Shown here in pieces: positions 1 to 8,261 of a stretch of 64,000 bases of DNA; position 1 is the first letter of the stretch, and every line of letters starts with the position of its first letter. The stretch is from assembly GCA_947504115.1 (NCBI GenBank), contig CANNGH010000003.1, forward strand, positions 408,814 through 472,813, read 5' to 3'. Position numbers and translations under genes: made by a program. This stretch comes from an uncultured Sedimentitalea sp. (lineage in GTDB: Bacteria; Pseudomonadota; Alphaproteobacteria; Rhodobacterales; Rhodobacteraceae). The notes below the pieces were generated by a model. It was not told the origin of the DNA, searched no databases, and saw only the letters and a program-made list of their open reading frames with translations.

Positions 1-68
1 ACGGATGCGGCCCTTGGCAAGGGGCGGTGCGGGGCGTATATGCGCAGACCGACCGACAGGAGCGTGAA

Positions 69-854
69 ATGATAGGCAGTGCGAATCTCAACATCATGGT
101 CAAGGCCGCGCGCAAGGCGGGCCGGTCGCTGGTCAAGGATTTCCGCGAGGTCGAGAACCTGCAGGTGTCGATGAAGGGCGCGGGCGATTTCGTGTCAAAG
201 GCCGATCTGGCAGCCGAGAAGTTCCTCAAGGAGGAGTTGCTGGGCGCGCGCCCGACCTATGGCTGGCTGGCCGAGGAGGGCGGCGGCATCGACGGGCAGG
301 ATCCGACCCGGCGCTGGATCGTCGATCCGCTGGACGGGACGACGAATTTCCTGCACGGGCTGCCGCACTGGGCCATTTCCATCGGGCTGGAGCACAAGGG
401 GCAGGTCGTCGCCGGGGTGGTTTATGACGCCGCCAAGGACGAGATGTTCTTTGCCGAAAAGGGCGCGGGGGCCTGGATGAACGACACCCGTCTGCGGGTT
501 TCGGGGCGCAGCCGGATGATCGAGAGCATCTTTGCCACCGGCCTGCCGTTCGGCGGGCGTGCGGATCTGCCGGAAACGCTGAAGGATCTGGGCCGTCTGT
601 TGCCGACCTGCGCGGGCGTGCGGCGCTGGGGCGCGGCGGCGCTGGACATGGCCTATGTCGCGGCCGGGCGCTATGACGGGTTCTGGGAGCGGCGTCTGCA
701 GCCGTGGGATCTGGCCGCCGGGATCGTGATCGTGCGCGAGGCCGGCGGGCTGGTACAGCCGCTGGACGAGCGCCGCGACATTCTGGACGAAGGCGCGGTG
801 ATCTGTGCCAATCAGGCGATTTTCGACCCGTTCGCCAAGGTGATCCGGGGGTAG
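69..854 (+). CDS. suhB: Inositol monophosphatase family protein
   Basis: A 261-residue protein of the Mg2+-dependent inositol monophosphatase (SuhB) family, which hydrolyses sugar or inositol phosphates. The metal-binding signature WIVDPLDGTTNF and the second motif WDLAAGIVIVREAGG are both present, and the glutamate pair in AEEGG precedes them as expected. The start at 69 is preferred because AGGAGCG lies just upstream; an in-frame ATG at 27 has no such site. The gene converges on the rhomboid gene, and the 55-base gap holds a repeated element. SuhB also acts in rRNA transcription in enterobacteria, but nothing here tests that. A second phosphatase of this superfamily lies at 31805-32593. Confidence 0.9.
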   Translation: MIGSANLNIMVKAARKAGRSLVKDFREVENLQVSMKGAGDFVSKADLAAEKFLKEELLGARPTYGWLAEEGGGIDGQDPTRRWIVDPLDGTTNFLHGLPHWAISIGLEHKGQVVAGVVYDAAKDEMFFAEKGAGAWMNDTRLRVSGRSRMIESIFATGLPFGGRADLPETLKDLGRLLPTCAGVRRWGAAALDMAYVAAGRYDGFWERRLQPWDLAAGIVIVREAGGLVQPLDERRDILDEGAVICANQAIFDPFAKVIRG

Positions 855-876
855 CTTCGGCGGCTTGTGTCGGATT

Positions 877-904
877 GGGTATTTATGACCAGAAAGAAGC
901 AGGG
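877..904. repeat. Repeated intergenic element, copy 1
   Basis: A 28-base stretch beginning GGGTATTTA and ending CCAGAAAGAAGCAGGG matches 26 of 28 positions of a second copy at 45489-45516. Both copies are preceded by GTCGGA a few bases upstream, and both lie between the 3' ends of convergent genes. No hairpin was seen, so this is not an ordinary terminator. Confidence 0.7.
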
Positions 905-909
905 ACGCG

Positions 910-1653
910 TCATTTCCGGGGCACGCGCGGGATGCTGGTGGGGCTGAGCCGGTATTTGCGGTCGGGATGGGGCGGCTTGCCGTGGGTGAGATCCCAGAAG
1001 GCGGTGCCGCCGAGGCGCAGCCAAAGCGGCAGGGCAAGCGCGATGCCCACGACGAAACCGCCGATATGCGCCCAATAGGCGACACCGCCGGTCTCGGGGT
1101 CGGCGCCGAACCCGCCGAGCGCCTGCAGCGCGAACCAGATGGCCAGCATGATCCAGGCCGGGATCGGCAGTATCCTGAAGAACACCACGAGGATGATCAG
1201 CACATCCACACGCGCGCGCGGAAACAGCAACAGATAGCCCCCCATTACGCCTGCGATGGCGCCCGAGGCACCAACGGTGGGAACCGCCGAGCCGGGCGCG
1301 GTCAGCACATGGATCAGCCCGGCACCGATGCCGCTGACCATGTAGAATCCGAAGAATTTGACCGGGCCCATCCTGTCTTCGAGATTGTCGCCGAAGATCC
1401 ACAGGAACAGCATGTTGCCTGCCAGATGCATCAGGCCTCCGTGCAGGAACATCGACGTTACCAGCGTGTGGTACCCGTCGCCCGATGTGATCCTGGCGGG
1501 GATCAGCGCCCAGTTGAAATAGAACTGGTTGAGCGCGCGCATCGACTCGAATCCGCCCAGATTGGCGAGAAACACCAGAACGTTCGCCGCGATCAGCGCA
1601 TAAACGACATATGGCGTGCCCCCTGACGGGTTGTGATCGCGGATCGGAAACAT
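910..1653 (-). CDS. Rhomboid family intramembrane serine protease
   Basis: A 247-residue polytopic membrane protein with the rhomboid catalytic pair: Ser130 in GASGAIAG and His196 in YWAHIGGF. The conserved HGGLMHLAGNM segment of transmembrane helix 2 is present. About six hydrophobic helices can be read. The start is placed at MFPIRDHNPSG, the usual opening of this subfamily, rather than 36 bases upstream. It lies 42 bases after the putA stop on the same strand and may be co-transcribed with it. The substrate is unknown. Confidence 0.93.
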   Translation of the reverse strand: MFPIRDHNPSGGTPYVVYALIAANVLVFLANLGGFESMRALNQFYFNWALIPARITSGDGYHTLVTSMFLHGGLMHLAGNMLFLWIFGDNLEDRMGPVKFFGFYMVSGIGAGLIHVLTAPGSAVPTVGASGAIAGVMGGYLLLFPRARVDVLIILVVFFRILPIPAWIMLAIWFALQALGGFGADPETGGVAYWAHIGGFVVGIALALPLWLRLGGTAFWDLTHGKPPHPDRKYRLSPTSIPRVPRK

Positions 1654-1695
1654 GGGCCCGACGCTGCGGCGAAATCGCCCCGGCGTCAAGCTGGA

Positions 1696-4600
1696 TCAGG
1701 CCAGCCCGCCCAGCAGCGCCGCATTGCCGCCGGCGGCGGTGGTATCGACGCAGACGTGGCGTTCGGTCATGACGTGGGCGCGGTCGGGCAGGCCGGGGAT
1801 CAGCGGCAGGATGGGTCCGGGGCGCCGCGCGAGCGCCTGTTCGTAGCGGCGCGCGGCTTTCGCGTCGCCCCACCACAGGACGCCGGATATTCCATCGAGG
1901 TCGATCAGCGCGCCGGGATCGAGCAGGCCGTCGGCCCGGATCGCGCTTCCGCCATGTGCCTGCACCGCCTTGGCCTGCGCTTGCACGGCGTCCTCGCCGG
2001 GACCGAGGCAGAGCAGCGGCGCGCGGGGCAGCAGGGTCAGGCGGTTGGATTCGCCGGTGGGGCCGGGCAGGGTGGTCGCCTGCGGCGGCGCGGGCGTTCC
2101 GGAGGGCGGCGGCAGCGGTCCGGCGGGCGCCGACCAGGTGCCGTGGGCCCGCTGGCGGTCCGGCGCGCGGAAGCGGGGCAGGTAATGCGGCCCGCCCGCC
2201 TTGGGGCCGGTGCCCGACAGCCCTTCGCCGCCGAACGGCTGGCTGCCGACAATGGCACCGATCTGGTTGCGGTTGACATAGATGTTTCCGGCATGGACAG
2301 CCTCGGTCACATGCTGGACGCGGTCGTCGATCCGGGTTTGCAGCCCGAAGGTTAGGCCGTATCCGGTGGCGTTGATATCTGCGATCACCCGGTCGAGGTC
2401 ATCGGCCCGGAAGCGCGAGACATGCAGGACCGGGCCGAAAACCTCGCGTTCCAGCGCCGAGATCCCGGCAATCTCGATCAGAGTGGGCGGGATGAACGTG
2501 CCCTTCGGCGGCGTTTGCAGTTCCTTCAGCACGCGCCCCTCGCGCCGGGCGGTATCAACATGGACGCGGATGGTGGCGAGGGCGTCATCGTCGATCACCG
2601 GCCCGCAATCGGTGGACAACTGCCAGGGATCGCCCAGCCGCAGAGCCGCCATTGCGCCCTGCAGCATGGTCAGCACGTCTTCGGCGACGTCCTCCTGCAG
2701 ATAGAGGCAGCGCAGCGCCGAACAGCGCTGGCCCGCCGACTGGAACGCGCTTTCGACGATGGCCTGCACGACCTGTTCGGGGAGGGCGGTGCTGTCCACG
2801 ATCATCGCATTCAGCCCGCCGGTCTCGGCGATCAGCGGCGCGCCGGGGGCGAGGTCGTCGGCCATGGCGGCGCGGATCTTGCGCGCGGTTTCGGTGGAGC
2901 CGGTGAAGGCGACGCCATTCACGCGGGGATCCGAGGTCAGCGCCGCGCCGGTATCGCCCGCTCCGGGCAGCAGTTGCAACGCCGCGCGCGGCACGCCGGC
3001 GCGATGCAGCAGCGTGACCGCCAGATGCGCGATCAACGGCGTTTGCTCGGCCGGCTTGGCCAGCACGGCATTGCCGGTTGCCAACGCCGCCGTGATCTGG
3101 CCGGTGAAGATGGCCAGGGGAAAGTTCCATGGGCTGATGCAGGTGAACAGCCCGGCAGGGTCGCCCTCGGGGATGTTGGCGGCGTAATAGCGCAGGAAAT
3201 CCACCGCCTCGCGCAGTTCGGCGACGCAATCGGGCAGGGTCTTGCCCGCCTCGCGCGCCAGCAGGGCAAAGATCTGGCCGAATTCCTGTTCATAAAGATC
3301 GGCGGCGGCGTTGAGGATGCGCGCGCGCTCGGGCGTTGACGCATTCCACGGGCGGGCCGAGGACAAGGCCGTTTCGACATCCGCCGCGCTGGGCGGCGCG
3401 GTGCTGCCGGGACTATCGCCGGGGTCGGCAGGATTGATCGAGCGGATGGCCGCTTCGGGCGCGGCCTCGCCCGCCAGAAGCGGTGCCGCCTGCCATTGAT
3501 GATCCCGCCACGGGGCGCGGGCGCTCTCGATCCGTTCGAGCGTCTGGGTATGCGCCAGGTCGAACCCTTGCGAGTTGCGCCGCTCCGGCAGGAACAGTTC
3601 GGCACCGGTGGGCAGGGCGGGGCGGTTGGTGTCGAGCGCGGCGAAGGGATCGGCCGCGACAGTTTCGGGGGGCACGGTTTCGTCGACGATCTGGTTGACG
3701 AAGGATGAATTCGCGCCGTTCTCCAGCAGGCGCCGCACCAGATAGGCCAACAGATCGCGATGCGCCCCGACCGGGGCATAGATGCGGCAGCGCGTCATGT
3801 GGCGCGCCTTGACGATGCGGTGCAGCGCCTCGCCCATGCCATGCAGGCGCTGGAATTCGAACGGCTGGCCATCGGCCATGTGCAGGATCGCGGCGACGGT
3901 ATGGGCGTTGTGGGTGGCGAATTGAGGATAGATCCGGTCGGTCATGCCCAGCAGCTTGCGGGCGTTGGCGATATAGGAAATGTCGGTAGCGGCTTTACGC
4001 GTGAAGACCGGGAAACGCTCCATTCCCTTGACTTGTGCGCGCTTGATCTCGGTATCCCAATAGGCACCCTTGACCAGCCGCAAGGTCATCTGCCGGTCGT
4101 GGCGCTCTGCCATGTCGTAAACCGTGTCGATCACACGGCAGGCACCCGGGCCATAAGCCTGCACCACGACGCCGAATCCGGCCCAGCCGACGAGGCCGGA
4201 ATCGGACAGCACCGCCTCGATCACCTCGAGCGACAGGGCCAGGCGGTCCGCCTCTTCGGCATCCACGTTCAGCCCCATATTGGCCTCTTTCGCCTGCAGG
4301 GCCAGCGTGCGCAGACGTGGCACCAGATCGTTCATCACACGATCCTCCTGGGCCAGTTCATAGCGGGGATGCAGCGCCGACAGTTTCACCGAAATACCGG
4401 GATTGTCGCGGATGTCGGTCGCCTTGCAGGCCTTGGCGATGGCCGAGATCGCGCGGGTATAGGACTGGTGATAGCGCGCCGCGTCGGCATCGGTGCGCGC
4501 GGCCTCGCCCAGCATGTCGTAGGAATAGGTATAGCCCTTGGTCTCCATCGTGCTGGCGCGTTTCATCGCCGACTGGATGGTTTCGCCCAGCACGAACTGC

Positions 4601-5091
4601 CGGCCCATTTCCTTCATCGCGCGCAGGGTGGCGGCGCGGATCACCGGCTCGCCCAGCCGCCGGATCGCGCCGCGCAGGGCGCGCGCCGGGCTGGGGCCGT
4701 CATCGTCCAGCACCCGCCCCGTCAGCATCAGCGCCCAGGTCGAGGCGTTGACCAGCGGCGAACTGGATTGACCCATGTGGCTGGCCCAGTCGCTGGGGGC
4801 GATCTTGTCCTCGATCAGGGCATCCATCGTATCGGCATCCGGCACGCGCAAAAGCGCCTCAGCCAGACACATCAGCGCGATGCCTTCGTCGGTGGACAGG
4901 CCGTATTCCGCCAGAAATACCTCCATCAATCCCGGGGTGGCATCGCCGCGGATGGCGCGCACCAGCTCGGCCCCCTTGTCCGATATTGCCGCGCGGTCTG
5001 ATTTCGAAAGATTGGCGGCTTCGATCAGCCGGGCGATGGCGTCGCCCTCGTCGGAATAGGTGTCGGCGTCGATATGGGCGCGCAGGGGCAT
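1696..5091 (-). CDS. putA: Bifunctional proline dehydrogenase / glutamate semialdehyde dehydrogenase PutA
   Basis: An 1131-residue enzyme that oxidises proline to glutamate in two steps using FAD and then NAD+. The N-terminal half is the proline dehydrogenase barrel (for example RLVKGAYWDTEIKRAQ), followed by an aldehyde dehydrogenase domain with SPWNFPLAIFTGQ, ETGG and the catalytic Cys790 in AGQRCSALR, then a C-terminal extension of about 150 residues. It lacks the N-terminal ribbon-helix-helix domain of enterobacterial PutA, so it should not regulate itself. That fits the divergent Lrp-type regulator. The start at 5091 follows AAAGG by 8 bases; open reading continues upstream without homology. 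Confidence 0.96.
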   Translation of the reverse strand: MPLRAHIDADTYSDEGDAIARLIEAANLSKSDRAAISDKGAELVRAIRGDATPGLMEVFLAEYGLSTDEGIALMCLAEALLRVPDADTMDALIEDKIAPSDWASHMGQSSSPLVNASTWALMLTGRVLDDDGPSPARALRGAIRRLGEPVIRAATLRAMKEMGRQFVLGETIQSAMKRASTMETKGYTYSYDMLGEAARTDADAARYHQSYTRAISAIAKACKATDIRDNPGISVKLSALHPRYELAQEDRVMNDLVPRLRTLALQAKEANMGLNVDAEEADRLALSLEVIEAVLSDSGLVGWAGFGVVVQAYGPGACRVIDTVYDMAERHDRQMTLRLVKGAYWDTEIKRAQVKGMERFPVFTRKAATDISYIANARKLLGMTDRIYPQFATHNAHTVAAILHMADGQPFEFQRLHGMGEALHRIVKARHMTRCRIYAPVGAHRDLLAYLVRRLLENGANSSFVNQIVDETVPPETVAADPFAALDTNRPALPTGAELFLPERRNSQGFDLAHTQTLERIESARAPWRDHQWQAAPLLAGEAAPEAAIRSINPADPGDSPGSTAPPSAADVETALSSARPWNASTPERARILNAAADLYEQEFGQIFALLAREAGKTLPDCVAELREAVDFLRYYAANIPEGDPAGLFTCISPWNFPLAIFTGQITAALATGNAVLAKPAEQTPLIAHLAVTLLHRAGVPRAALQLLPGAGDTGAALTSDPRVNGVAFTGSTETARKIRAAMADDLAPGAPLIAETGGLNAMIVDSTALPEQVVQAIVESAFQSAGQRCSALRCLYLQEDVAEDVLTMLQGAMAALRLGDPWQLSTDCGPVIDDDALATIRVHVDTARREGRVLKELQTPPKGTFIPPTLIEIAGISALEREVFGPVLHVSRFRADDLDRVIADINATGYGLTFGLQTRIDDRVQHVTEAVHAGNIYVNRNQIGAIVGSQPFGGEGLSGTGPKAGGPHYLPRFRAPDRQRAHGTWSAPAGPLPPPSGTPAPPQATTLPGPTGESNRLTLLPRAPLLCLGPGEDAVQAQAKAVQAHGGSAIRADGLLDPGALIDLDGISGVLWWGDAKAARRYEQALARRPGPILPLIPGLPDRAHVMTERHVCVDTTAAGGNAALLGGLA

Positions 5092-5199
5092 GCAATGACC
5101 TTTGGTTTGATCGTCCTGCCGAGTATAGCGCCGAATTTGCGGGACAATCGCCCGATGATGTGGAAATAAAAGGCGAAAGATCTGTATTGGGAAGGTTGG
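5092..5199. promoter_or_regulatory. putA-putR divergent control region
   Basis: A 108-base spacer separates the divergent starts of putA and putR. By analogy with other alphaproteobacterial put loci it should hold both promoters and the PutR binding sites that mediate proline induction. I see AT-rich segments but no clear palindrome, so individual sites are not called. Confidence 0.5.
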
Positions 5200-5703
5200 A
5201 TGATGCAAAAGGACTGGCCGGATCTGGACAGGTTCGATCGTGCGATTCTGGCGGTTCTGGCGGGGAACGGTCGGATCAGCATTGCCGACCTTGCCCGCCG
5301 CATCGGGCTGAGCAAATCGCCGACGCAGGCCCGGCTGCGGCGGCTGGAAGAGGCGCGCGTGATCACCGGTTATCGCGCGCTGATCGATCCGATCCGTCTG
5401 GGGCTGGATCACGTCGCCTTTGTCGAGGTGCGCCTGAACGACACGCGCGAGGCCGCGCTGGCGGCGTTCGACGCGGCGGTGGCGCTTGTCGGCGAGATCG
5501 AACAGGTGCATCTGATCGCCGGGAATTTCGACTATCTGATCAAGGTTCGCACCCGGTCGATGACAGATTACCGCCGCGTTCTGGCCGAGAAGATCTCGAC
5601 CTTGCCGCATGTCGCGGGCACATCCACCTATGTCGCGATGCAGGCCGTGAAGGAGGACGCCGCACCGGGTTTCCCCGACGTCGCGGGCCGGGACAGCCAA
5701 TAG
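5200..5703 (+). CDS. putR: Lrp/AsnC family regulator, probable proline-responsive PutR
   Basis: A 167-residue Lrp/AsnC regulator. The N-terminal AsnC-type helix-turn-helix (about residues 9-60) includes ISIADLARRIGLSKSPTQAR. The C-terminal RAM effector domain contains the typical ITGYRALIDPIRLGLDHVAF and LIAGNFDYLIKV segments. Transcription is divergent from putA across 108 bases, the arrangement in which PutR activates putA in response to proline. The functional call rests on family and context. ATG at 5203 is an equally possible start. Confidence 0.9.
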   Translation: MMQKDWPDLDRFDRAILAVLAGNGRISIADLARRIGLSKSPTQARLRRLEEARVITGYRALIDPIRLGLDHVAFVEVRLNDTREAALAAFDAAVALVGEIEQVHLIAGNFDYLIKVRTRSMTDYRRVLAEKISTLPHVAGTSTYVAMQAVKEDAAPGFPDVAGRDSQ

Positions 5704-5732
5704 CGGCCCGATCCCCGCGGGAAAACAAGGGA

Positions 5733-5753
5733 CCGGCAATCCGAAAATGCCGG
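5733..5753 (+). terminator. Stem-loop after putR
   Basis: CCGGCA and TGCCGG form a 6-base-pair stem around a 9-base loop, 30 bases after the putR stop. There is no T tract, so termination activity is uncertain. Confidence 0.3.
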
Positions 5754-5776
5754 TGCGTTGTCCGGAAAGGCTATTG

Positions 5777-5805
5777 TTGACAGCGCAGTGCGACGGTAGA
5801 TGACA
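5777..5805 (+). promoter_or_regulatory. Possible tRNA-Leu promoter
   Basis: A consensus -35 hexamer TTGACA at 5777-5782 is followed after 17 bases by ATGACA, a weak -10. The spacing to the tRNA 5' end at 5817 is suitable. Confidence 0.45.
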
Positions 5806-5816
5806 CCCTGCGCCGT

Positions 5817-5902
5817 GCGGGCGTGGCGGAATGGTAGACGCATGGCACTTAAAATGCCTGGGCCGAAAGGCCGTGCCGGTTCAAGTCCGGCCGCCCGCAC
5901 CA
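5817..5902 (+). tRNA. tRNA-Leu (anticodon UAA)
   Basis: An 86-base gene including an encoded CCA. The acceptor arms GCGGGCG and CGCCCGC pair, the T arm reads GCCGG-TTCAAGT-CCGGC, and the anticodon loop CTTAAAA gives UAA, reading UUA and UUG. The long variable arm (GGGCCGAAAGGCCG) and discriminator A are those of a class II leucine tRNA. No integrase or copy of its 3' end was seen nearby. Confidence 0.95.
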
Positions 5903-5958
5903 GATCGCGTTTCCGTCAATGCACCTTCGGCTTGGTCCCTGCACCCCGGTCGCGCCAG

Positions 5959-6288
5959 CTACTTTCTGACTGTATTCGAGCGCACGGGAACCGCTTGCGG
6001 GCTTTTGCGATAAAAGGCGTCCGCGCGTCTGGACGGGCGCATCAGGGGGTGGCGGACCTTGACCGGGTTGAGGTTCCGGTTGCCGAGATATTCGCCATCG
6101 GCGACGTCCGACCGCGCCGCGGACGACCCCCGATGGCGGGCGGAAACGATCGCCGCCAGCGCGATCGTGGCGTTGCCCACCACGACATAGGTGATGAACG
6201 CCCACCAGAACGAGGCGCCCGTCGCCAGGCTGACGCCGGCCGCACACAGGCCGACGACCGTGCCTATGACGATGTATCCAACGATCAT
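5959..6288 (-). CDS. Small membrane protein of unknown function
   Basis: A 109-residue protein that I do not recognise. The start is taken at MIVGYIVIGT, which begins a hydrophobic helix; a second helix (FITYVVVGNATIALAAI) follows near residue 35, so a two-helix hairpin is predicted. The C-terminal half is basic and probably cytoplasmic. It lies 13 bases downstream of luxI on the same strand, so it is probably co-transcribed with the quorum-sensing pair. No function is assigned. Confidence 0.6.
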   Translation of the reverse strand: MIVGYIVIGTVVGLCAAGVSLATGASFWWAFITYVVVGNATIALAAIVSARHRGSSAARSDVADGEYLGNRNLNPVKVRHPLMRPSRRADAFYRKSPQAVPVRSNTVRK

Positions 6289-6301
6289 TGCCGACCCCCT
6301 G

Positions 6302-7015
6302 TCACACGGCATCCGCGCTTGCGCGCGCATCCGCTTTCCAGTTCGAAGAAGCCGCACCTGTCATGTCAGGCGCGCCGGCCAGTTGCTCGGCCCGCTCGGC
6401 GCCGACGAACACGTCGCCCGCGACCCCCGCGAAGGCCCGCAGACGATCGATACGCTCATCCGTGCAATCGAGCAGCGCCGCCATTGCCGGAACCTTGCCC
6501 ATCGGGGTCGTCTTGCCGACATAATCGTAGGGCGCACAATCCGAACGTTTCAGAACGCGGTTCATCACCGGGTCGATGACCGTCACGATGTCCTCGATCC
6601 CCGAATCGCGGGCATATTCCAGCGAGCCGATCATCAATTCGCAGGTGGCATAGCTGACCGAGTTGCGCGATTTCCCGCGGCCGAGAATTTCGGTATCGAC
6701 ACAGAACCGGGTCGATTCCCACAGCGTCGCACTGCGCAGCGGCGCATCGCCGTCGAGGATTTCGTGAAACACATCCGACAGCATGTGCGGCCCGGTCGTC
6801 TGCAGCGCGCGGACGCAGGACACCACGCGCCCGTCATCGTTCACGCCGATGACATAAGCCGGGTCCAGCGCATCGAACTGGTCGATCTCGCGCCCGTTGG
6901 TGACGTTCACGTCCCAGCCCAGCCGTCCGCCGAACACGCGGGCGCGTAGCGCGAACATCTCGTCGAGAAGACGACCATAGCGGTCGCGATTGAGGCCATC
7001 TATTACGATGATCAT
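6302..7015 (-). CDS. luxI: Acyl-homoserine-lactone synthase, LuxI family
   Basis: A 237-residue autoinducer synthase that makes acyl-homoserine lactone from S-adenosylmethionine and an acyl carrier. The invariant family residues are readable: Arg24 and Phe28 (RARVF), Trp34, Asp45, Asp48, Arg69, Glu100 and Arg103 (WESTRF). It lies 93 bases downstream of luxR on the same strand. The acyl chain made cannot be told from sequence. No convincing lux box was found upstream. The C-terminal tail after about residue 205 is alanine-rich and not conserved in the family. Confidence 0.95.
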   Translation of the reverse strand: MIIVIDGLNRDRYGRLLDEMFALRARVFGGRLGWDVNVTNGREIDQFDALDPAYVIGVNDDGRVVSCVRALQTTGPHMLSDVFHEILDGDAPLRSATLWESTRFCVDTEILGRGKSRNSVSYATCELMIGSLEYARDSGIEDIVTVIDPVMNRVLKRSDCAPYDYVGKTTPMGKVPAMAALLDCTDERIDRLRAFAGVAGDVFVGAERAEQLAGAPDMTGAASSNWKADARASADAV

Positions 7016-7108
7016 GTGCTTTCCCCTTTATAACTGCTGACACCATTATCGTGCAGGGCAGGCAGGGAAGGCTATTGGGGGAATCCCGTAGCGACGGCGA
7101 TCACACCG

Positions 7109-7810
7109 TCAAACCGGATAAACCAGACCACGACTGATGGCCCGACCGATGGCTTGTGCCGTGGTCAGCGCGCCCAGTTTTTCCCGCGACGAGCGCAGGT
7201 GAACCTCGATGGTTCGGTGCGAAATTGCAAGTATGTCGGCCACATCCTGCTGTGATTTTCCGGCTGCGACCCATTGCAATATCTCGATCTCGCGTGCGGA
7301 AAGTGTCGGCTGCGCCAGAATGCTGGTCAGGGCCTCGGACTGGATCACGTGGTCGTGCAGGTGGACCGCCGCCTGTTGCAGTTCGCCCATGATCTTGGAT
7401 TTCAACAGCGCCCATTCGCGGTCGGAACAGTTGCGGGTGACGCTGAACAGGCCGACATCCCCGTAAGGACCGCGAACCGGGATGGTCAGGCCGTGCTCGG
7501 AAATGCCGAAATCATGCGCGGCGCTGAACACGGTTTTGAACGACGCTTCGTGGCGAAGCCGGTGCCAGTCCACGGGGGCGATGCTGCGTTTGGCCAACAG
7601 CAGCGTCGGATCCTTGTTCTCGAATTTCTGCTCGGTGTAGCGGGTGCGCCATTCCTCGGGATAGTTGACGAAGCCGTGGACTGTCTGCGCAATCGGGTTG
7701 GTGCCGGCATAGGCTGCGTAATCCAGCTCATGGGTATCGCAGACCGAATCCAGAAAATCCCCGAGATCGTTCTCGGGAAAGGGCAGCTTGCTGAGGTCTA
7801 TGACAGACAC
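7109..7810 (-). CDS. luxR: LuxR family quorum-sensing transcriptional regulator
   Basis: A 233-residue regulator. The N-terminal autoinducer-binding domain carries the expected ligand-contact residues Trp54, Tyr58, Asp67, Trp82 and Gly107. The C-terminal LuxR/GerE helix-turn-helix runs from about residue 168 (LSAREIEILQWVAAGKSQQD) to HRTIEVHLRSSREKLGA. It is upstream of luxI on the same strand, a common order for a cognate pair in this group. Whether the ligand activates or derepresses is not visible. Its 5' side faces an unusually long intergenic region. Confidence 0.95.
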   Translation of the reverse strand: MSVIDLSKLPFPENDLGDFLDSVCDTHELDYAAYAGTNPIAQTVHGFVNYPEEWRTRYTEQKFENKDPTLLLAKRSIAPVDWHRLRHEASFKTVFSAAHDFGISEHGLTIPVRGPYGDVGLFSVTRNCSDREWALLKSKIMGELQQAAVHLHDHVIQSEALTSILAQPTLSAREIEILQWVAAGKSQQDVADILAISHRTIEVHLRSSREKLGALTTAQAIGRAISRGLVYPV

Positions 7811-8261
7811 GGGTTGGTTTCTTCTGCGTTCAAAGGGTCAAGGCGGGACGCATTGCAAGTCGGTTCGTCGGCCACCGGATGTCGGCGAGCCGTGAAGAAA
7901 GGCGAGAACGACGCGCTGATGCGCGCTGTGAAAACTGGAAATCGGTAAAAGCAATCGCTGCGATATGTAGAGCCGGGGCCGGGACAACGGATCGGGGACT
8001 GATCTGGCGTTTTCGCGCACCCGCGACCCCGTTGTCCACCCATACAGGCGCCAGCGAGACTGCGGATTACGTGTTACGTGACGTTACGAGCTTTTTCTCC
8101 GCCAAATCAACCTCCCGGTGACATTCGTCACTCACATGTACTCGGCAGGGTTGAGTTTCAAGCAGAAGGCAGCGAAAGACAACAGATCTTTACGTATAAA
8201 TGGAACAAACCGCGCCGAGCCCGACGAACTGGCCACTTATGCGCAATAGCGCACGATTATT
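7811..8261. other. Long intergenic region upstream of luxR
   Basis: About 450 bases without a supportable gene; the short open frames have no ribosome binding site or family resemblance. The right part (8090-8240) is clearly AT-richer than its surroundings. It contains TTACG three times at 8067, 8074 and 8084, and the perfect inverted repeat TGCGC-AATA-GCGCA at 8240-8253 next to the stop of the Nfu-type gene. The luxR promoter should lie here. Confidence 0.6.

Noticed and set aside
5817..5902. tRNA-Leu as an integration site for a luxRI island
   Set aside because: No integrase gene or repeat of the tRNA 3' end was found in the window.
7016..7108. A lux box in front of luxI
   Set aside because: No 18-20 base palindrome of the usual form could be read in this spacer.
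8240..8253. TGCGC-AATA-GCGCA as terminator of the Nfu-type gene
   Set aside because: The stem is short and no T tract follows on the minus strand.
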